Shown here: piece by piece, positions 54,801 to 63,500 of the stretch
Numbering within the stretch: position 1 is the stretch's first letter
Layout of the letters: each line of letters starts with the position of its first letter
NCBI GenBank assembly: GCA_911728435.2
Contig: OU452198.1
Coordinates: forward strand, 38,469,902-38,533,901
DNA from: Apoderus coryli
Taxonomy: Eukaryota > Arthropoda > Insecta > Coleoptera > Attelabidae
DNA: 64,000 bases
Reading direction: 5' to 3'
Made by a program: the position numbers and the translations under genes
Notes under the pieces: model-generated
The model's input: the letters and a program-made list of their open reading frames with translations, nothing else
What the model was told of the DNA's origin: nothing
The model's database searches: none

Positions 54801-57800
54801 CTGAACAATGTAAAAAAAAGTCCAGGTACTTCTCCTCGAAAAGTTTTGAATGTAAGTAATAATACTCTTTGACGCACTCTTAAGGATAATTTGTTATATC
54901 CATACCACATCCAACGTGGTCAAGCACTTTGTTCCTGATGATATTCCTCCACGTATGGCATTATGTCAATGGTTTTTGCACAAAATTGTTGAAATTCCTC
55001 AACTACTACTGATGTTGATTTTGTTTACTGATGAAGCGAGTTTTCAAGAAATCCAATAAGGAATTTTCATAATAACCATTTATGGTGTGATCAAAATCCG
55101 CATGCGATATTTGAAGATCATTTTCAACATCAGTTCTCGTTGAACCTTTGGGTTCGAAATGCGGCTGACTGCTTATTTGGACCCGTATTTGTACCAGGAC
55201 GCTTTTCTCGAACACACGCTTCCTGGACTTCTGGAAACCATACCATTGGCAATAAGAAATGCAATCTGGTTTATGCACGATGGGGCACCACCGCATTTTA
55301 GTGGCGTTGCTCGCGAAATTTTAACAGACAGATACGGAAATCGCTGGATTGGGCTCTTTTATAGCCTGCATGATCCCCGGATCAACAATATCACATCCGG
55401 TTTACCTTCACACAGCCTCTTGATGTAGGATACTTTTAATCGTTAAAGACAGCTTGGCGAAGCATATTAACCAATTTTAAATTAAGAAATTAACGAGATT
55501 CTGTTGATTCTCAACCAAAAAGAAAGAAAATGATGAATGTTGACCCGGGTCGGTCGCTTTCTCTAAATGATCTCAAGAAAATGTCAGCAGGTCGTAACAA
55601 TGTTAAAAAATAAAATCAAGGTACCACGAATATAAGGAAGAATGGTCTGGATTCTGAACTGTTTAGAAACAAATTTCATGGAACAGTAGACGAAAATGCT
55701 GCAAAACGAAACGGCGTGCCTGTTTTAGATATTAATAGCGATGAAGACGACCGTCTAACCCTGAGTGATGACTCTATAATTGAATGTGATAATGACAGCA
55801 ACGTGAATGCAACAAATGTAAACATGGAAAAAAATTATTCTATAATCGTCAAACTCCATACAAAAAACTCAACAAAGTATTACATAGCAACTGTTTTGCA
55901 GCCAAGTGAAGAAGACGATTTCGTTATAGTCAAATTTCTATAGTGTGCGGGTGGTAACACCACTACCAACGGCATAGCAACCAGACTTGTCCTCTTATAA
56001 TTTGAATATGGGATGGAGTACAGTGAATACAATTGGTAAGATATATTGTTAATTGCATGACTGTCAGTCCACAAAAATTGTTTATAAACTATTACTGAGA
56101 AGTTAAACGATATGACAAATTTTTTAACTGATACTATACTATAAATGTATACTATATACACATCACACTTAAAGTTTATGCAATTTTTTTGGTTTTGAGT
56201 TAAATTTGATAAAAAAATATGTTCATAAATAAATAATCGATCACAAAAATAAATATAATGCATCCAACATGCTTTCTCAGGTTCTGACAAACTAAAAATA
56301 TCACAGCAAATTAAAAATTAATACATCTATCACTAAAACAGTCCCAACAAAATTAATTTTTAACATGCGTGGTTTAACAGTAAATTTTGTCCAATTCAAA
56401 TACAAAACACTCGATATCTAACATCAAAATCAATTCTATTGTAAAAACTAACACGGTATAAAATTTATATAGGTATCTATGTTTTATTTTCTGAAGTTTC
56501 AACTAAAGTATATTTATGTACTTCCATAAAGGAAAGAAAGGAGATCTCTTTTTGATACCACATACTTAAAAATAACTTACCGCTATAATACCTAAATGGT
56601 ATAGGTCTCGACTTTTGCGACATTAGCTTTTATTTGCTGAATTTTATAGCACTACATAAAATTCTATTTTTGTAGAGATAGGTATTTAAAAATTTAATCG
56701 TTTTTACATTTTATTCTTTTGATTTTTGGATATTAGAAAATCCAAAACTATCTTTAACATAATTAAATCAAATGCACAAAAGTACTAACAACTATACAAT
56801 CTAATATTACAAAAATTGTTGGACATATACCGTGTTTCCCAGATTTGCTTATCTAAATAGAGAAATGGGGAAATTTTTAGCATTCGATATCAGGCTTCAG
56901 ACTTAAGAAACCGAAACTGGCGGATTTCGTTTTTCGCCAGTAAAACCGAAACAGTTAATTTGACAGCTGTCAACACGTGTCACTTTTTAAAACCAACAAG
57001 ACGGCGTATATGACATGTCTGAATCGTCCTTTGATATCCCGCAACCGCCTCCATATTTCTTATTTCCGCAATAATGGATTTTCCGATTTTTGGAGAAGCC
57101 GTAAAACTGCCAGTCTAGTGAAGTCTCACGGGTGCATAAAAGTTTTGAGTATCATCGAAATATCACCCTTCTTAAATTACGTCTTAATTTTTTCGAAGGA
57201 GGCCATGAATTAATGTATTAAACGCATTCAGTGTTCAATAAAATCTAATTATCAAGTTCTGAATTCCTTCGTATTAATGAATTAATTTACAGATTTGACC
57301 AAATGACGTCAATTTGCATCGAAGCATTTTTGACAATCGCACGATTCCAATCGCCGGAGGATCAAATTCATAGACACCATTCTTTGTGTGGCTCCAGAGG
57401 TAGAAATCTAATTCCGACATTTCAGGGTATCTAGTAGGCCAAAATATTGGACCATTTAAGGAAACAATTTTTCGACAAACTGCTCTATTAAGAAATAGTT
57501 CTTGACTTGAATGGTGTAATGACCCGAACATCCGTCCTGTTGAAACCAGGTTCTTCTAAACTAATCTTCCGTTAGAGTATCTCGTAAAGTCGGCACAACC
57601 AGGTTTCGCAAAACTCCGATATTTTTAAAACAAATGGACCGATCGTAAATATGAGGCAGGATATCTAATGCACTAAATTTCCTCTAAAACTTTCCCCATT
57701 TAACATTTGCTGTAGGTATAATAGGAGCCGAGATCCCTGTATAGAGAAGCGAATCTGGGACACACTGTATATATTATATATATTACTAGAATATGAATTT

Positions 57801-60800
57801 GTGAAAATATAATAAAAAGAAAATAATTTTGTGGCATAGCGGACAAGATTGCTGGTTTTAACTTAAGGGATTTTGTTAAATTTAGCAGAACCTCAGTCTA
57901 ATTCTGTAGAACCAGACGGAGGCATGGGTCGCCAGATATTGATGAATTCGTTTCGCTCTTATTATGAGCTGATCAGAGTACCATAGTCGTTGCCCATCTA
58001 CAATATCGGCCTGCATTTAATTTTGGATTTGTTCGGCCTCTGTATGGTGAGGTGTGCATTACTATGTGTACGTAGATGGTACCTACGTGTTTACATATAT
58101 CTACTGTTGTATCTCTCGAATTCGTCAGTAACTGTCGACCAATGCCTCGGTCTGGTTCTAATGAATTAGACTGAGGCGCTGCTAAGTTAAACAAAATCCG
58201 TTGTGTAGGTGAGACCAACAATCTTGTTCACTATGCCACAAAATTATTTTTTTTATATATTATATTACATTCGTAAATACTCAAACTTCTTTTAAAGTTT
58301 TGATTATAAATGCAAAGCAAATTCTCACGCATATTCATCTACTTTACTACAAATTTACTAAAATTAGGGACATGAGGGATAACTAACAAATATTTTCGCC
58401 GTTCATTCTTATTGTCACACTGCAAGAGTCTTCCTAGTGGAATTATATTGCATAATATTCCCACAAATGCATTTTTACCAAAAATATGTTTGGATTATCT
58501 GCAGCCGCTTGTAATGAACTATTAATAAATATGTTACAGATTATTTATTTATTATTTGTAAAAGCCCATTCACATTAAGTCACTGTTCACAATTACAATG
58601 TTTTTTGGATTCTTTCATTTTATTTCTAATAGTCCTCTTCCTGATAAATAATTTGAGCCTAGTGAGAATGCCTGACACCTTTTGTGTTACGAGCTCTAAC
58701 CCTCGATTAACGTACATGGCCTGATATTTTGTTTGAAACGACCCCGCATTCCCAGTTTTTTGGATTATTTCATTTTTTTTCTAATAGTCCTCTTCCTGAG
58801 AAATAATTTGAGCCTAGTGAGAATGCCTGACACCTTCTGGGTTCCCAGCTATACCCCTTGATATATTAACATACATGGCCTGATATTTTGTTTGAAACGA
58901 CCCCCAATGTCCCTGCTGCTACTGATGCCTCGGTTTCATTTGCATACGAGATCGTTCCTTCTCGGGAGATTAAAGTTTCAACCATTCCTTCAGTTTTGTC
59001 AGTTATTGGCACAATGATGGGTGGATATTGTTTTCTTTCTCTGTTCTCTGAAGTTTTTATAAATTATTGAAGTTTACCCCTTAGGTTATTATACGGTTTT
59101 ATCAGATTGCTGCATTGAGCTTATAAAGGCTAACCGTTTCGATAATGGTTTTCCTTGTTTTATCACTTGACATATCAGTTTAGAAGTGAGGCATTACCTC
59201 CAAGCACTTTGTGTTGAGGAATATACAAGATTCTCAGTTTTGAATTTACATGCAAATTTAAAATAGTTACCTATCATGCACTAAATTCACATAGATAAGC
59301 GTCTCAAAAATTCTTCGTAGAAATACTTAAAACAAGTAATTCTATTATACTATACATGATTAGAAAACTAAAATTTTCTTACCACTAAAACACCACCGGT
59401 CTGTTACTTTGGCGAAAATCAGGATTGAGATCGCTAAAATCAGGACAAGAATTGCTACGACGATACCAATTATTGAAGCAACTCCTATTTCCCAACCTAA
59501 ATTTAAATAAACGAACAAATTAACTAAATGTATATTAATTTAAATTAATAATAAATGATAGTTTAAATATTTTTTTTCTTGAAAATCATTACTTTATTCA
59601 TCCAAAAATAATGAACAAACTCCATATATAGGTTCATCCTTTTCATATCAAAAGATAATTTTTTTACTTGAAACGAAAACCTAATTAATTAACATAAATA
59701 TAACTCTGAAACAGAATTAAAAAAAATAAAAACAAACAACAAACTATTCATGAAACAGTAAATGTAAAGAGAAAAACAAGAAAGAAACAGTAATATGCGT
59801 TTAAGTCGAACTTTTTAATCTTTGGTTTAAATCGTTCTTCCAGAATTAGTATTCTATAATATTTTTGATTATTGTGTTCATTGTTATAACGCTCTAGATT
59901 ATATTCTGTACCTTTCTAGAGTCTTGGAATTGGATATTACAGAGCTGTAGCTCAACCAGACTATCGACAGTTTAAACTGAGATGTGAACGGGTATATATG
60001 TCGAAGCTAGAGCAGTCTTGTTGAGGCGATTGATATTAATTACTTATATTCTTTCAAAGTGAGTACTACGAGGGTTGCCTTTTATATTTCAGGATTAGAG
60101 AACAAAAACAAATATTAATCATCGAAAATCACTTTATTGTTTTTCAAAACATTCCCCATGAAGATCTATACACTTTTGCATGTGTTTGAACCAATTGTCG
60201 AAGCACTTTTGACACTCTGATTGAGGTATCTCCAAAACATGCATTCTGGATGCAGCAACCGCTTCTTCTGGTGTCGAAAAACGTTGACCTCTCAGTTTGT
60301 TTTTTACGTACGGGAATAAAAAGAAGGCATTCGGTGCCAAGTCAGGACTATACGGCAGATGACGCATCAAATCGATGTTTTGGGTGCTCAAAAATGCAGT
60401 TGTTTGAGCCGATGTGTGAGAGCTCGCATTGTCGTGGTGAAGAGTGATCCGTCTTCGGCGGTTCGTTTTCCTGATTTCTTGGAAGACAACTGGCAAACAA
60501 ATGGTTGTATACCACTCAGAATTGACTATTTTGCGTTATTCTCGTGGTACGGTTGCTTGGAAGTACTTCGTGGGCAAACTTTTGTTGGATTTGGCTCATC
60601 TTGAAACACCCATACAGTCGACTGCTGTTTATTTGCGGGCTCATACGCGTAAATCCACGATGTCCTAGACGTGTTGCAAAACACCGCGAACGTATTTTTT
60701 GAGCATTTCTTTTGACCAATCGACACGAGCCTTTTTTTGAGCGATTGACAAATTGTGTGGGATCCAACGCGAACAAATTTTTTTGACAGTCAAATGTTTA

Positions 60801-62527
60801 TGCAATATTGAATGTATGCTGATCCCACTAATGCCTAAGGTTGTCTCAATCTCTTGATAGGTCACATGACGATCTTGCAATATCAGTTCGCGCATAGTAT
60901 CAATGGTTTTCGGAACAACAACCTCAAATATGTCCAACTTTACCATAGAGCTGTCGGTTGCCAGATTGCAACAGCAGGGTTGCCAAATCCCGAAATATAA
61001 AAGGCAACCCTCGTATGCAGTATATAATTACGAAGTACGTCTATTTTGGGACTTACGAACCCTCGAACGTAACAGTACTAAAAGCTTTTAGAGCAATACT
61101 GTATACAGCTTTCAAAATTCAATTAGTGTCGAAGAATTCCTTTGCAATCCATGTCAAATGTCACCACCAATCCGACTCACAAACCCAGATTAAGTCAAGG
61201 TAGAAATATGAAAATTAAATAATAGGACGACACCCGGCTATGATTTAATAACTCCTCAAATACTTAAGAAACTACCAAGACAGAATAAACAACCACCCAA
61301 ACGAAGAGATAGAAGGCCTTTGCAGAAACGAAGATTGAATAAAATACGGTCAGAAGACTTCATACAACACTAATCAATGTTTAGTGCTCTATAAGTGTAT
61401 ATGCGAATGGGCATTTCACTTTCAAGTTTAAAATAAACTCATCCGATTTACTGAATACTCATATCACTTTGAAGTAGATTGTAAAATATCACTATATGTT
61501 ATAATAAAAAAAAGCTTTCAAAATTCAAAGGTGTTCTATCTTGGTATGTCAAAGAATCATTGATTCATTCAGAATATTGAAGTAAATTGGTAATAAACGA
61601 CTTACCCAATGATTTTCTAAAAATTCTTGCAATTCCTGTCAATGTACAGCGTGAAAAATAAGAAGGAACTTTAAAAAATATTTTCATCCGTATTTAAATC
61701 TTTCTTTTCAATTTTTTTTTTTGTTAATAACATAAAATCATATTCAAATAAATAAAAATTCTTTACCTTTTGGTTCAGGTGCTGTTGAAATCTTAACTCT
61801 AAATTCCTGACTTCCCATGTTGTTGTAAGCGGTTAAAATGTATTCTTTTTCTGTATCCTGTTTGCTAATTCTCGCTATTCGTAGATTAGCTAAGTATTTA
61901 CCGTTTCCCTGAAATAAAATACAAAAATGTATCAAACCGTATACAAGTTATCTTCAGAAGATAATCCCCGAATGGTTGTATTGACGAGGGATGAATTCAT
62001 CGCTGAAATTTCGTCAAAAGAAAAATAAATCTCTGAAATTCCCAGAGACGGAGTGTTTCGGAATTCCTGCTTCGATCTGTGTCTTCTACATCGTAAGCTT
62101 CAATAATATACAAAAATACAATATTTAGAGGATGTTGCCTTCTAATTAAATGGCCATAATTATTATTTCAAAAGAAGTTAAAACATTTGACAATAAACAG
62201 AATAACAGTTTTAATCATACACAAAATGATTCCGTAAAATTAACGGAAAAACATACTTAATTTACCAAAATCTTGTAGAATTTTTATAAAAAGTAAATTG
62301 AACAGTACATTATATATATATATATAATAAAATGCTTACCATTTCTCTAGCAACTTCAGCCTCAATGCTTCCACTATTGTCAACGCTGCCTTCTCTAATT
62401 TTCTGTCCATTAACAGTCCATTCAATATTTGGTTTTGGATTGGCCTCTATTGTAACATTAACTATTCCAACTTTGCCAACTTCAAATCCGAATTCTTCGA
62501 TTGGATCTTGCTGAGGGAGTGGTGGAT
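36386..62527 (-). CDS. fas3: Fasciclin-3 (third Ig domain to C-terminus), partial at 5' end, alternative 3' exons
   Basis: Common exons: 62527-62340, 61908-61767 and 59496-59383. Long form adds 37640-37610, 37116-36900 and 36586-36386; short form adds 53880-53714. All junctions are GT/AG with compatible phases, and both alternative ends take phase 1 from the transmembrane exon. Recognised by VNVTIEANPKPNIEW in Ig domain 3, by FAKVTDRWCFSG after the membrane span and by SDTESADV in the tail; all three have counterparts in Drosophila Fas3. The protein is a homophilic immunoglobulin-superfamily adhesion molecule of septate junctions, epithelia and axon bundles. The signal peptide, Ig domains 1-2 and promoter are not seen and presumably lie right of the window. 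Introns are large, one near 16 kb, and packed with transposons. Confidence 0.92.
36900..37116 (-). CDS. fas3: fas3 long-tail exon with SDTESAD motif
   Basis: Acceptor GATTTTCTAG, donor CCTGAG/gtagat. The product begins SSDTESADVRPRDEQKRR, matching the tail of fly Fas3, then KLPIFFKKDKSRDEKE and a strongly acidic stretch (DNEEIDTEEANLPESE). Ser/Thr in an acidic context suggests CK2-type phosphorylation (inference). Phase 2 in, phase 0 out. Confidence 0.87.
37610..37640 (-). CDS. fas3: fas3 31-nt microexon of the long tail
   Basis: TTCTGATTTCAG precedes and GTGAGT follows 31 nt encoding GSTDNRFIGES. It accepts phase 1 from the transmembrane exon and gives phase 2 to the next exon, so it is required for the long form to stay in frame. 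Both splice sites are strong, and the neighbouring exon's SDTESAD motif validates the join. Confidence 0.8.
38240..39480 (-). pseudogene. Second DUF7869-like relic
   Basis: A 111-codon minus-strand frame (38897-38562) has MDLQSILLAPNLKAS, IYYKTKLIVHNFTIYDL, CFVWHDAEGG and FYSDGCGYQNRKN. KGHTQMEFDCMYSTNE follows in another frame near 38560-38510. These are the same boxes as in the copy at 30640-32684. It is decayed and lies in the 16-kb fas3 intron. Confidence 0.65.
39720..40630 (-). mobile_element. LINE reverse transcriptase 3' portion
   Basis: From 40630 leftwards: DDLKCYRRIGGPTDCYLLQD (RT palm Asp-Asp), HWCEMHGMSLNISKC, then ALFTTLIRPHLEYASAVWAP and VEKVQRRFRRYAHFKLG (thumb and C-terminus). 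A frameshift separates the first parts. The tail near 39725 consists of TATTTATTTATT repeats. Same family as at 16450-17260. Confidence 0.75.
40640..42817. other. A/T-rich fas3 intron sequence, no gene seen
   Basis: More than 2 kb with very low GC content, many poly-A/T runs and no convincing coding frame or large inverted repeat. Confidence 0.4.
42818..42850. repeat. (ATT)11 microsatellite
   Basis: Eleven uninterrupted ATT units. A likely polymorphic marker. Confidence 0.95.
43100..43230. repeat. Hairpin of about 130 bp with GC-rich loop
   Basis: TTTCCTACGAGTATGAT... pairs with ATCATACGAGTAGGAAA, and the outer ATGAAAT...ATTTCAT segments continue the pairing. The loop TGAGCCGCAGGCGAG is GC-rich in an A/T-rich setting. 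It directly adjoins the element starting at 43232. Confidence 0.75.
43232..43659. mobile_element. MITE of about 428 bp
   Basis: Terminal inverted repeats TTTTTCTACGACTGTTTTAA and AAAGACAGTCGTAGAAAAA. A second palindrome inside (TAATATTTCCCACGAGTTGC / ACTAGTGGGAAATATTA). A solo end of the same element, GACAGTCGTAGAAAAAA, occurs near 49845. Confidence 0.7.
43660..45408. other. A/T-rich fas3 intron sequence, no gene seen
   Basis: No coding frame, transposase motif or strong repeat recognised. Confidence 0.4.
45409..46426. repeat. Tandem duplication of a ~510-bp unit with nested hairpins
   Basis: Unit 1 is 45409-45930 and unit 2 is 45931-46426, nearly identical from TTTTCTGTG(A/T)CGGGAAAA to AAATAACTAT. 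Each unit holds a palindrome CCGGGAAAAAAGTGAGCACT/TTTTTTCCCGG (unit 1 has two in series). Each also holds a hairpin of about 100 bp whose stem is GGGAAAAAAGTTAGATTTTA against TAAAATCTAGTACTTTTTTC, with a GC-rich loop (CTCCGCTGCGCGTC). Eight or more copies of GGGAAAAAAGT or its complement occur. Confidence 0.88.
46427..47776. other. A/T-rich fas3 intron sequence, no gene seen
   Basis: No recognisable feature beyond low GC content. Confidence 0.4.
47777..48872. repeat. 1.1-kb element with inverted repeats of about 330 bp
   Basis: GTAAAATAATTCTGTTCTAG at the left end pairs with CTAGAACATAATAATTATTT at the right. Pairing continues with mismatches through CTTGATTATTTTTTACCAA / TTGGTAAAAAATAATAAAG and AACGAGATTTGAATAGTTT-type blocks to about 48105 and 48525. 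The centre contains a second perfect hairpin, AACGATACAATCAACAT / ATGTTGATTGTATCGTT (48257-48345). No coding capacity. Confidence 0.85.
48873..49454. other. fas3 intron between two inverted-repeat elements
   Basis: No feature supported; GGTCGCTAGACTTAGGGAGA and similar segments are not recognised. Confidence 0.35.
49455..50170. mobile_element. 716-bp PIF/Harbinger-like non-autonomous element
   Basis: Terminal inverted repeats of about 64 bp begin GGCCGTATTCACCAACCCCT and end AGGGGTTGGTGAATACGGCC. The GGCC..TATTCACCAA start is typical of Harbinger-type ends. The interior has a possible transposase scrap (ISEPTFQQLFEKFQALLDNR near 49620-49680) and a fragment of the 43232-43659 MITE. Confidence 0.75.
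50171..51084. other. fas3 intron sequence, no gene seen
   Basis: A/T-rich. Nothing recognised on either strand. Confidence 0.35.
52010..52555. repeat. Foldback element of about 545 bp
   Basis: The inner arms pair over about 100 bp: TTCTGAATTAATTAAAGAAA...CTAGAATCT with AGATTCTAGC...GAATTAATTCAGAA. Outer arms carry CATGTTTCGGAATTAGACCA and TGGAACTGGTCTAGTTCCGA with AAAGTCAAAT ends. The centre is near 52247. Confidence 0.78.
52770..53280 (+). mobile_element. LINE RT C-terminal fragment
   Basis: KFTYLGASLNEKWECDEEVK, then RIRVVQCYVWPIVLYGVETW and RIEAFEL match the YLGs.l...w.c..Ei..Ri...cYv.s.LLYG.ETW thumb region of insect LINEs. The HGTRRIRR-like end is typical of their C-termini. Several stops. 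Confidence 0.7.
53606..53611 (-). terminator. Polyadenylation signal AATAAA for the short fas3 form
   Basis: The reverse complement reads AATAAA about 105 nt after the TAA of the short-tail exon, in an A/T-rich 3' UTR. Chance occurrence is possible in this base composition. Confidence 0.5.
53714..53880 (-). CDS. fas3: fas3 alternative last exon, short cytoplasmic tail
   Basis: The acceptor TCTGTTGTAG joins the transmembrane exon in phase to give SGGATVIDYTTGENG, then a hydrophilic tail of about 55 residues (HHQVSSEYINGNDLPIKK) ending KTDTAV and TAA (53716-53714). The last residues T-A-V fit a class I PDZ ligand (S/T-x-V), so this form could dock on junctional PDZ scaffolds (inference). An AATAAA signal lies about 105 nt downstream, supporting a true 3' end. 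Confidence 0.85.
54025..55440 (+). mobile_element. DUF4817/DDE_3-type transposon, decayed
   Basis: TDTHFIYGLADGNAFETRRL and YTERFPQR (DUF4817 helix-turn-helix), NFHNNHLWCDQNPHAIFEDH, then IWFMHDGAPPHFSGVAREIL (second Asp) and GNRWIGL. The C-terminal WPPRSPDL box is missing. CAGGGTATTTCAAAAAAATG near 54025 may be the left end. It lies in the fas3 intron between the transmembrane exon and the short-tail exon. Confidence 0.68.
55480..55960 (+). mobile_element. C-terminal part of another transposase-like protein
   Basis: Frames give NVDPGRSLSLNDLKKMSAG, then from 55716 VLDINSDEDDRLTLSDDSII and STKYYIATVLQPSEEDDFVI before a stop at 55943. The YYIA.VL....ED...VKFL ending resembles C-termini of pogo/jerky-type (DDE_1) transposases. 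Identification is tentative. Confidence 0.4.
56831..57770 (-). mobile_element. DNA transposon remnant with terminal inverted repeats
   Basis: CGTGTTTCCCAGATTTGCTT (left) and GAATCTGGGACACACTGTAT (right) are inverted copies. A minus-strand fragment, GPIFWPTRYPEMSELDFYLW, with SHTKNGVYE, is the last-acidic-residue box of a DUF4817/DDE_3 transposase (WPPRSPDL.PLDF.LWG). Confidence 0.65.
57821..58250. repeat. Foldback element with arms of about 130 bp
   Basis: AAATAATTTTGTGGCATAGC at the left end pairs with CTATGCCACAAAATTATTTT at the right. Pairing continues through GACAAGATTG / CAATCTTGTTC and CAGTCTAATTCTGTAGAACC / GGTTCTAATGAATTAGACTG. Spacer about 170 bp. Confidence 0.82.
58600..58912 (+). 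repeat. Tandem duplication of a ~157-bp unit
   Basis: TTTTTTGGATT(C/A)TTTCATTT to TTGTTTGAAACGACCCC occurs twice in succession (58600-58756, 58757-58912) with about ten differences. Confidence 0.8.
59383..59496 (-). CDS. fas3: fas3 exon: transmembrane segment
   Basis: A 114-nt exon encodes GWEIGVASIIG followed by about 21 hydrophobic residues (IVVAILVLILAISILIFA) and KVTDRWCFS. The Lys/Arg and Trp-Cys-Phe after the span mark the cytoplasmic face. The WCFSG junction corresponds to the WCFGG of fly Fas3. It ends in phase 1, which both downstream alternatives accept. Confidence 0.92.
60069..61013 (-). mobile_element. Mariner element, internally deleted, with TA target duplications
   Basis: Terminal inverted repeats CGAGGGTTGCCTTTTATATT and AATATAAAAGGCAACCCTCG (about 30 bp) are flanked by TA (60067-60068, 61014-61015). 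Minus-strand transposase pieces: RHVTYQEIETTLGISGISIH, CSRWIPHNLSIAQKKARVDW, ITLHHDNASSHTSAQT (second Asp), LPYSPDLAPNAFFLFPYVKN (last Asp region) to a stop at 60134. At 945 bp it is shorter than a full mariner (about 1.3 kb), and the first-Asp block is missing. In the fas3 intron upstream of the transmembrane exon. Confidence 0.88.
61016..61766. other. fas3 intron sequence, no gene seen
   Basis: A/T-rich with no recognised repeat or coding block. Confidence 0.35.
61767..61908 (-). CDS. fas3: fas3 exon: second half of Ig domain 3
   Basis: Starts after TTATTTCAG with GNGKYLANLRIARISKQDTE, continues YILTAYNNMGSQEFRV and ends STAPEPK before GTAAAG. The D-x-x-K-x-Y-x-L-x-A-x-N pattern is the F-strand region of the Ig domain, with Tyr in place of the usual Tyr-x-Cys, as in fly Fas3. 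The tail is the membrane-proximal stem. Confidence 0.9.
62340..62527 (-). CDS. fas3: fas3 exon: first half of Ig domain 3
   Basis: The acceptor GCTTCCAG and donor GAAATG/gtaagc bound 188 nt. The product runs from DPPLPQQDPIEEFGFEVGK through GIVNVTIEANPKPNIEW, with TVNGQKIREG next. The W of IEW is the core tryptophan of the Ig fold. Phase 1 in and phase 0 out. The preceding exon is not in the visible 1.47 kb to the right. Confidence 0.9.
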
Positions 62528-63500
62528 CTGGAAGCAAAGAGAATCAGACAATGTCTGCTCTATTATTGATTTCAAAAAGTTGAAATATGCGGTTAAATAA
62601 AGAGATATTGTTAGTAACAATAATTATCCAAACAACTGCAATGTTTGAAAACCATTGCGTTTCATGCACTGTTTCTGACATATAGAAGGAGGTATTCAAG
62701 TTTTTACGTTTTCTCAGTCATGACTTATGCCAATTTGAAGAGCAAATGATCTAGTTTATACTGCTGAATATAGTATTCCTAAATTTGTAATACATTTATA
62801 TCCAAATACTCTAAGACCATTGGTCAAATTTGGCCGACACTTAGAATCTGTATGTAGCCTTCAGGATTACATTGTATTCCTTGTGTATTCTCCATGATTC
62901 AACAGAAACCATAAGTTGGGCCGTCTTTATAGACTCCAAAGTCGCGCTTATCGTTTTCTGAGAATGGATTCTTATTATAAGACATAATGCTGGTTCATTC
63001 GCAAAGCAAAAGCTGCACTAGGTACTTATATCATCCTCATGGTCACATGGCACCGATGAGTTACAGAACCTCATTTGATACCAGACGCTTCCATGGTTGA
63101 AAGTGTTCCATCATAACCAATTAGTTCCATGTGACTACTGGTAATTACCAGATATATTTTTGCACTATCCTCGTTCAAAAACTTCTTGGCTTATTACCTC
63201 ATTCCATCTTAAATATCATTGCAACTATACTACTCAGATGGTATTCTCAATTCCACACCATAAATTCAGTGGAACTTCTTCTCATAAATATTGCACGTAA
63301 TATTTTTCAAATTCAGGACAAAATTATGACATCAATGCGGACATACACTATTCTTTAGCCGTCGTCTTTAATTCTTCTTCAATATTATGCACATAAAAAA
63401 ACTGTCGGGTAAAAACTGCAATGTCAGCTGACGGTTGCACATATTTATGCTTCCAGCATCATTATCCGTTTAAACGAACGTACTTTGAATTCTGTTTTGC
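62528..63500. other. Upstream fas3 intron, no further exon found
   Basis: I looked on the minus strand for Ig domain 2 of fas3 and found no candidate with splice sites. The preceding exon probably lies right of the window. Confidence 0.4.

Noticed and set aside
55716..55943. 75-codon frame as a standalone host gene
   Set aside because: Upstream sequence continues the same protein in a broken frame, and neighbours are transposon relics, so it is treated as a transposase remnant.
56977..57213. 78-codon plus-strand frame
   Set aside because: Lies inside the inverted-repeat-bounded element at 56831-57770 and has no similarity.
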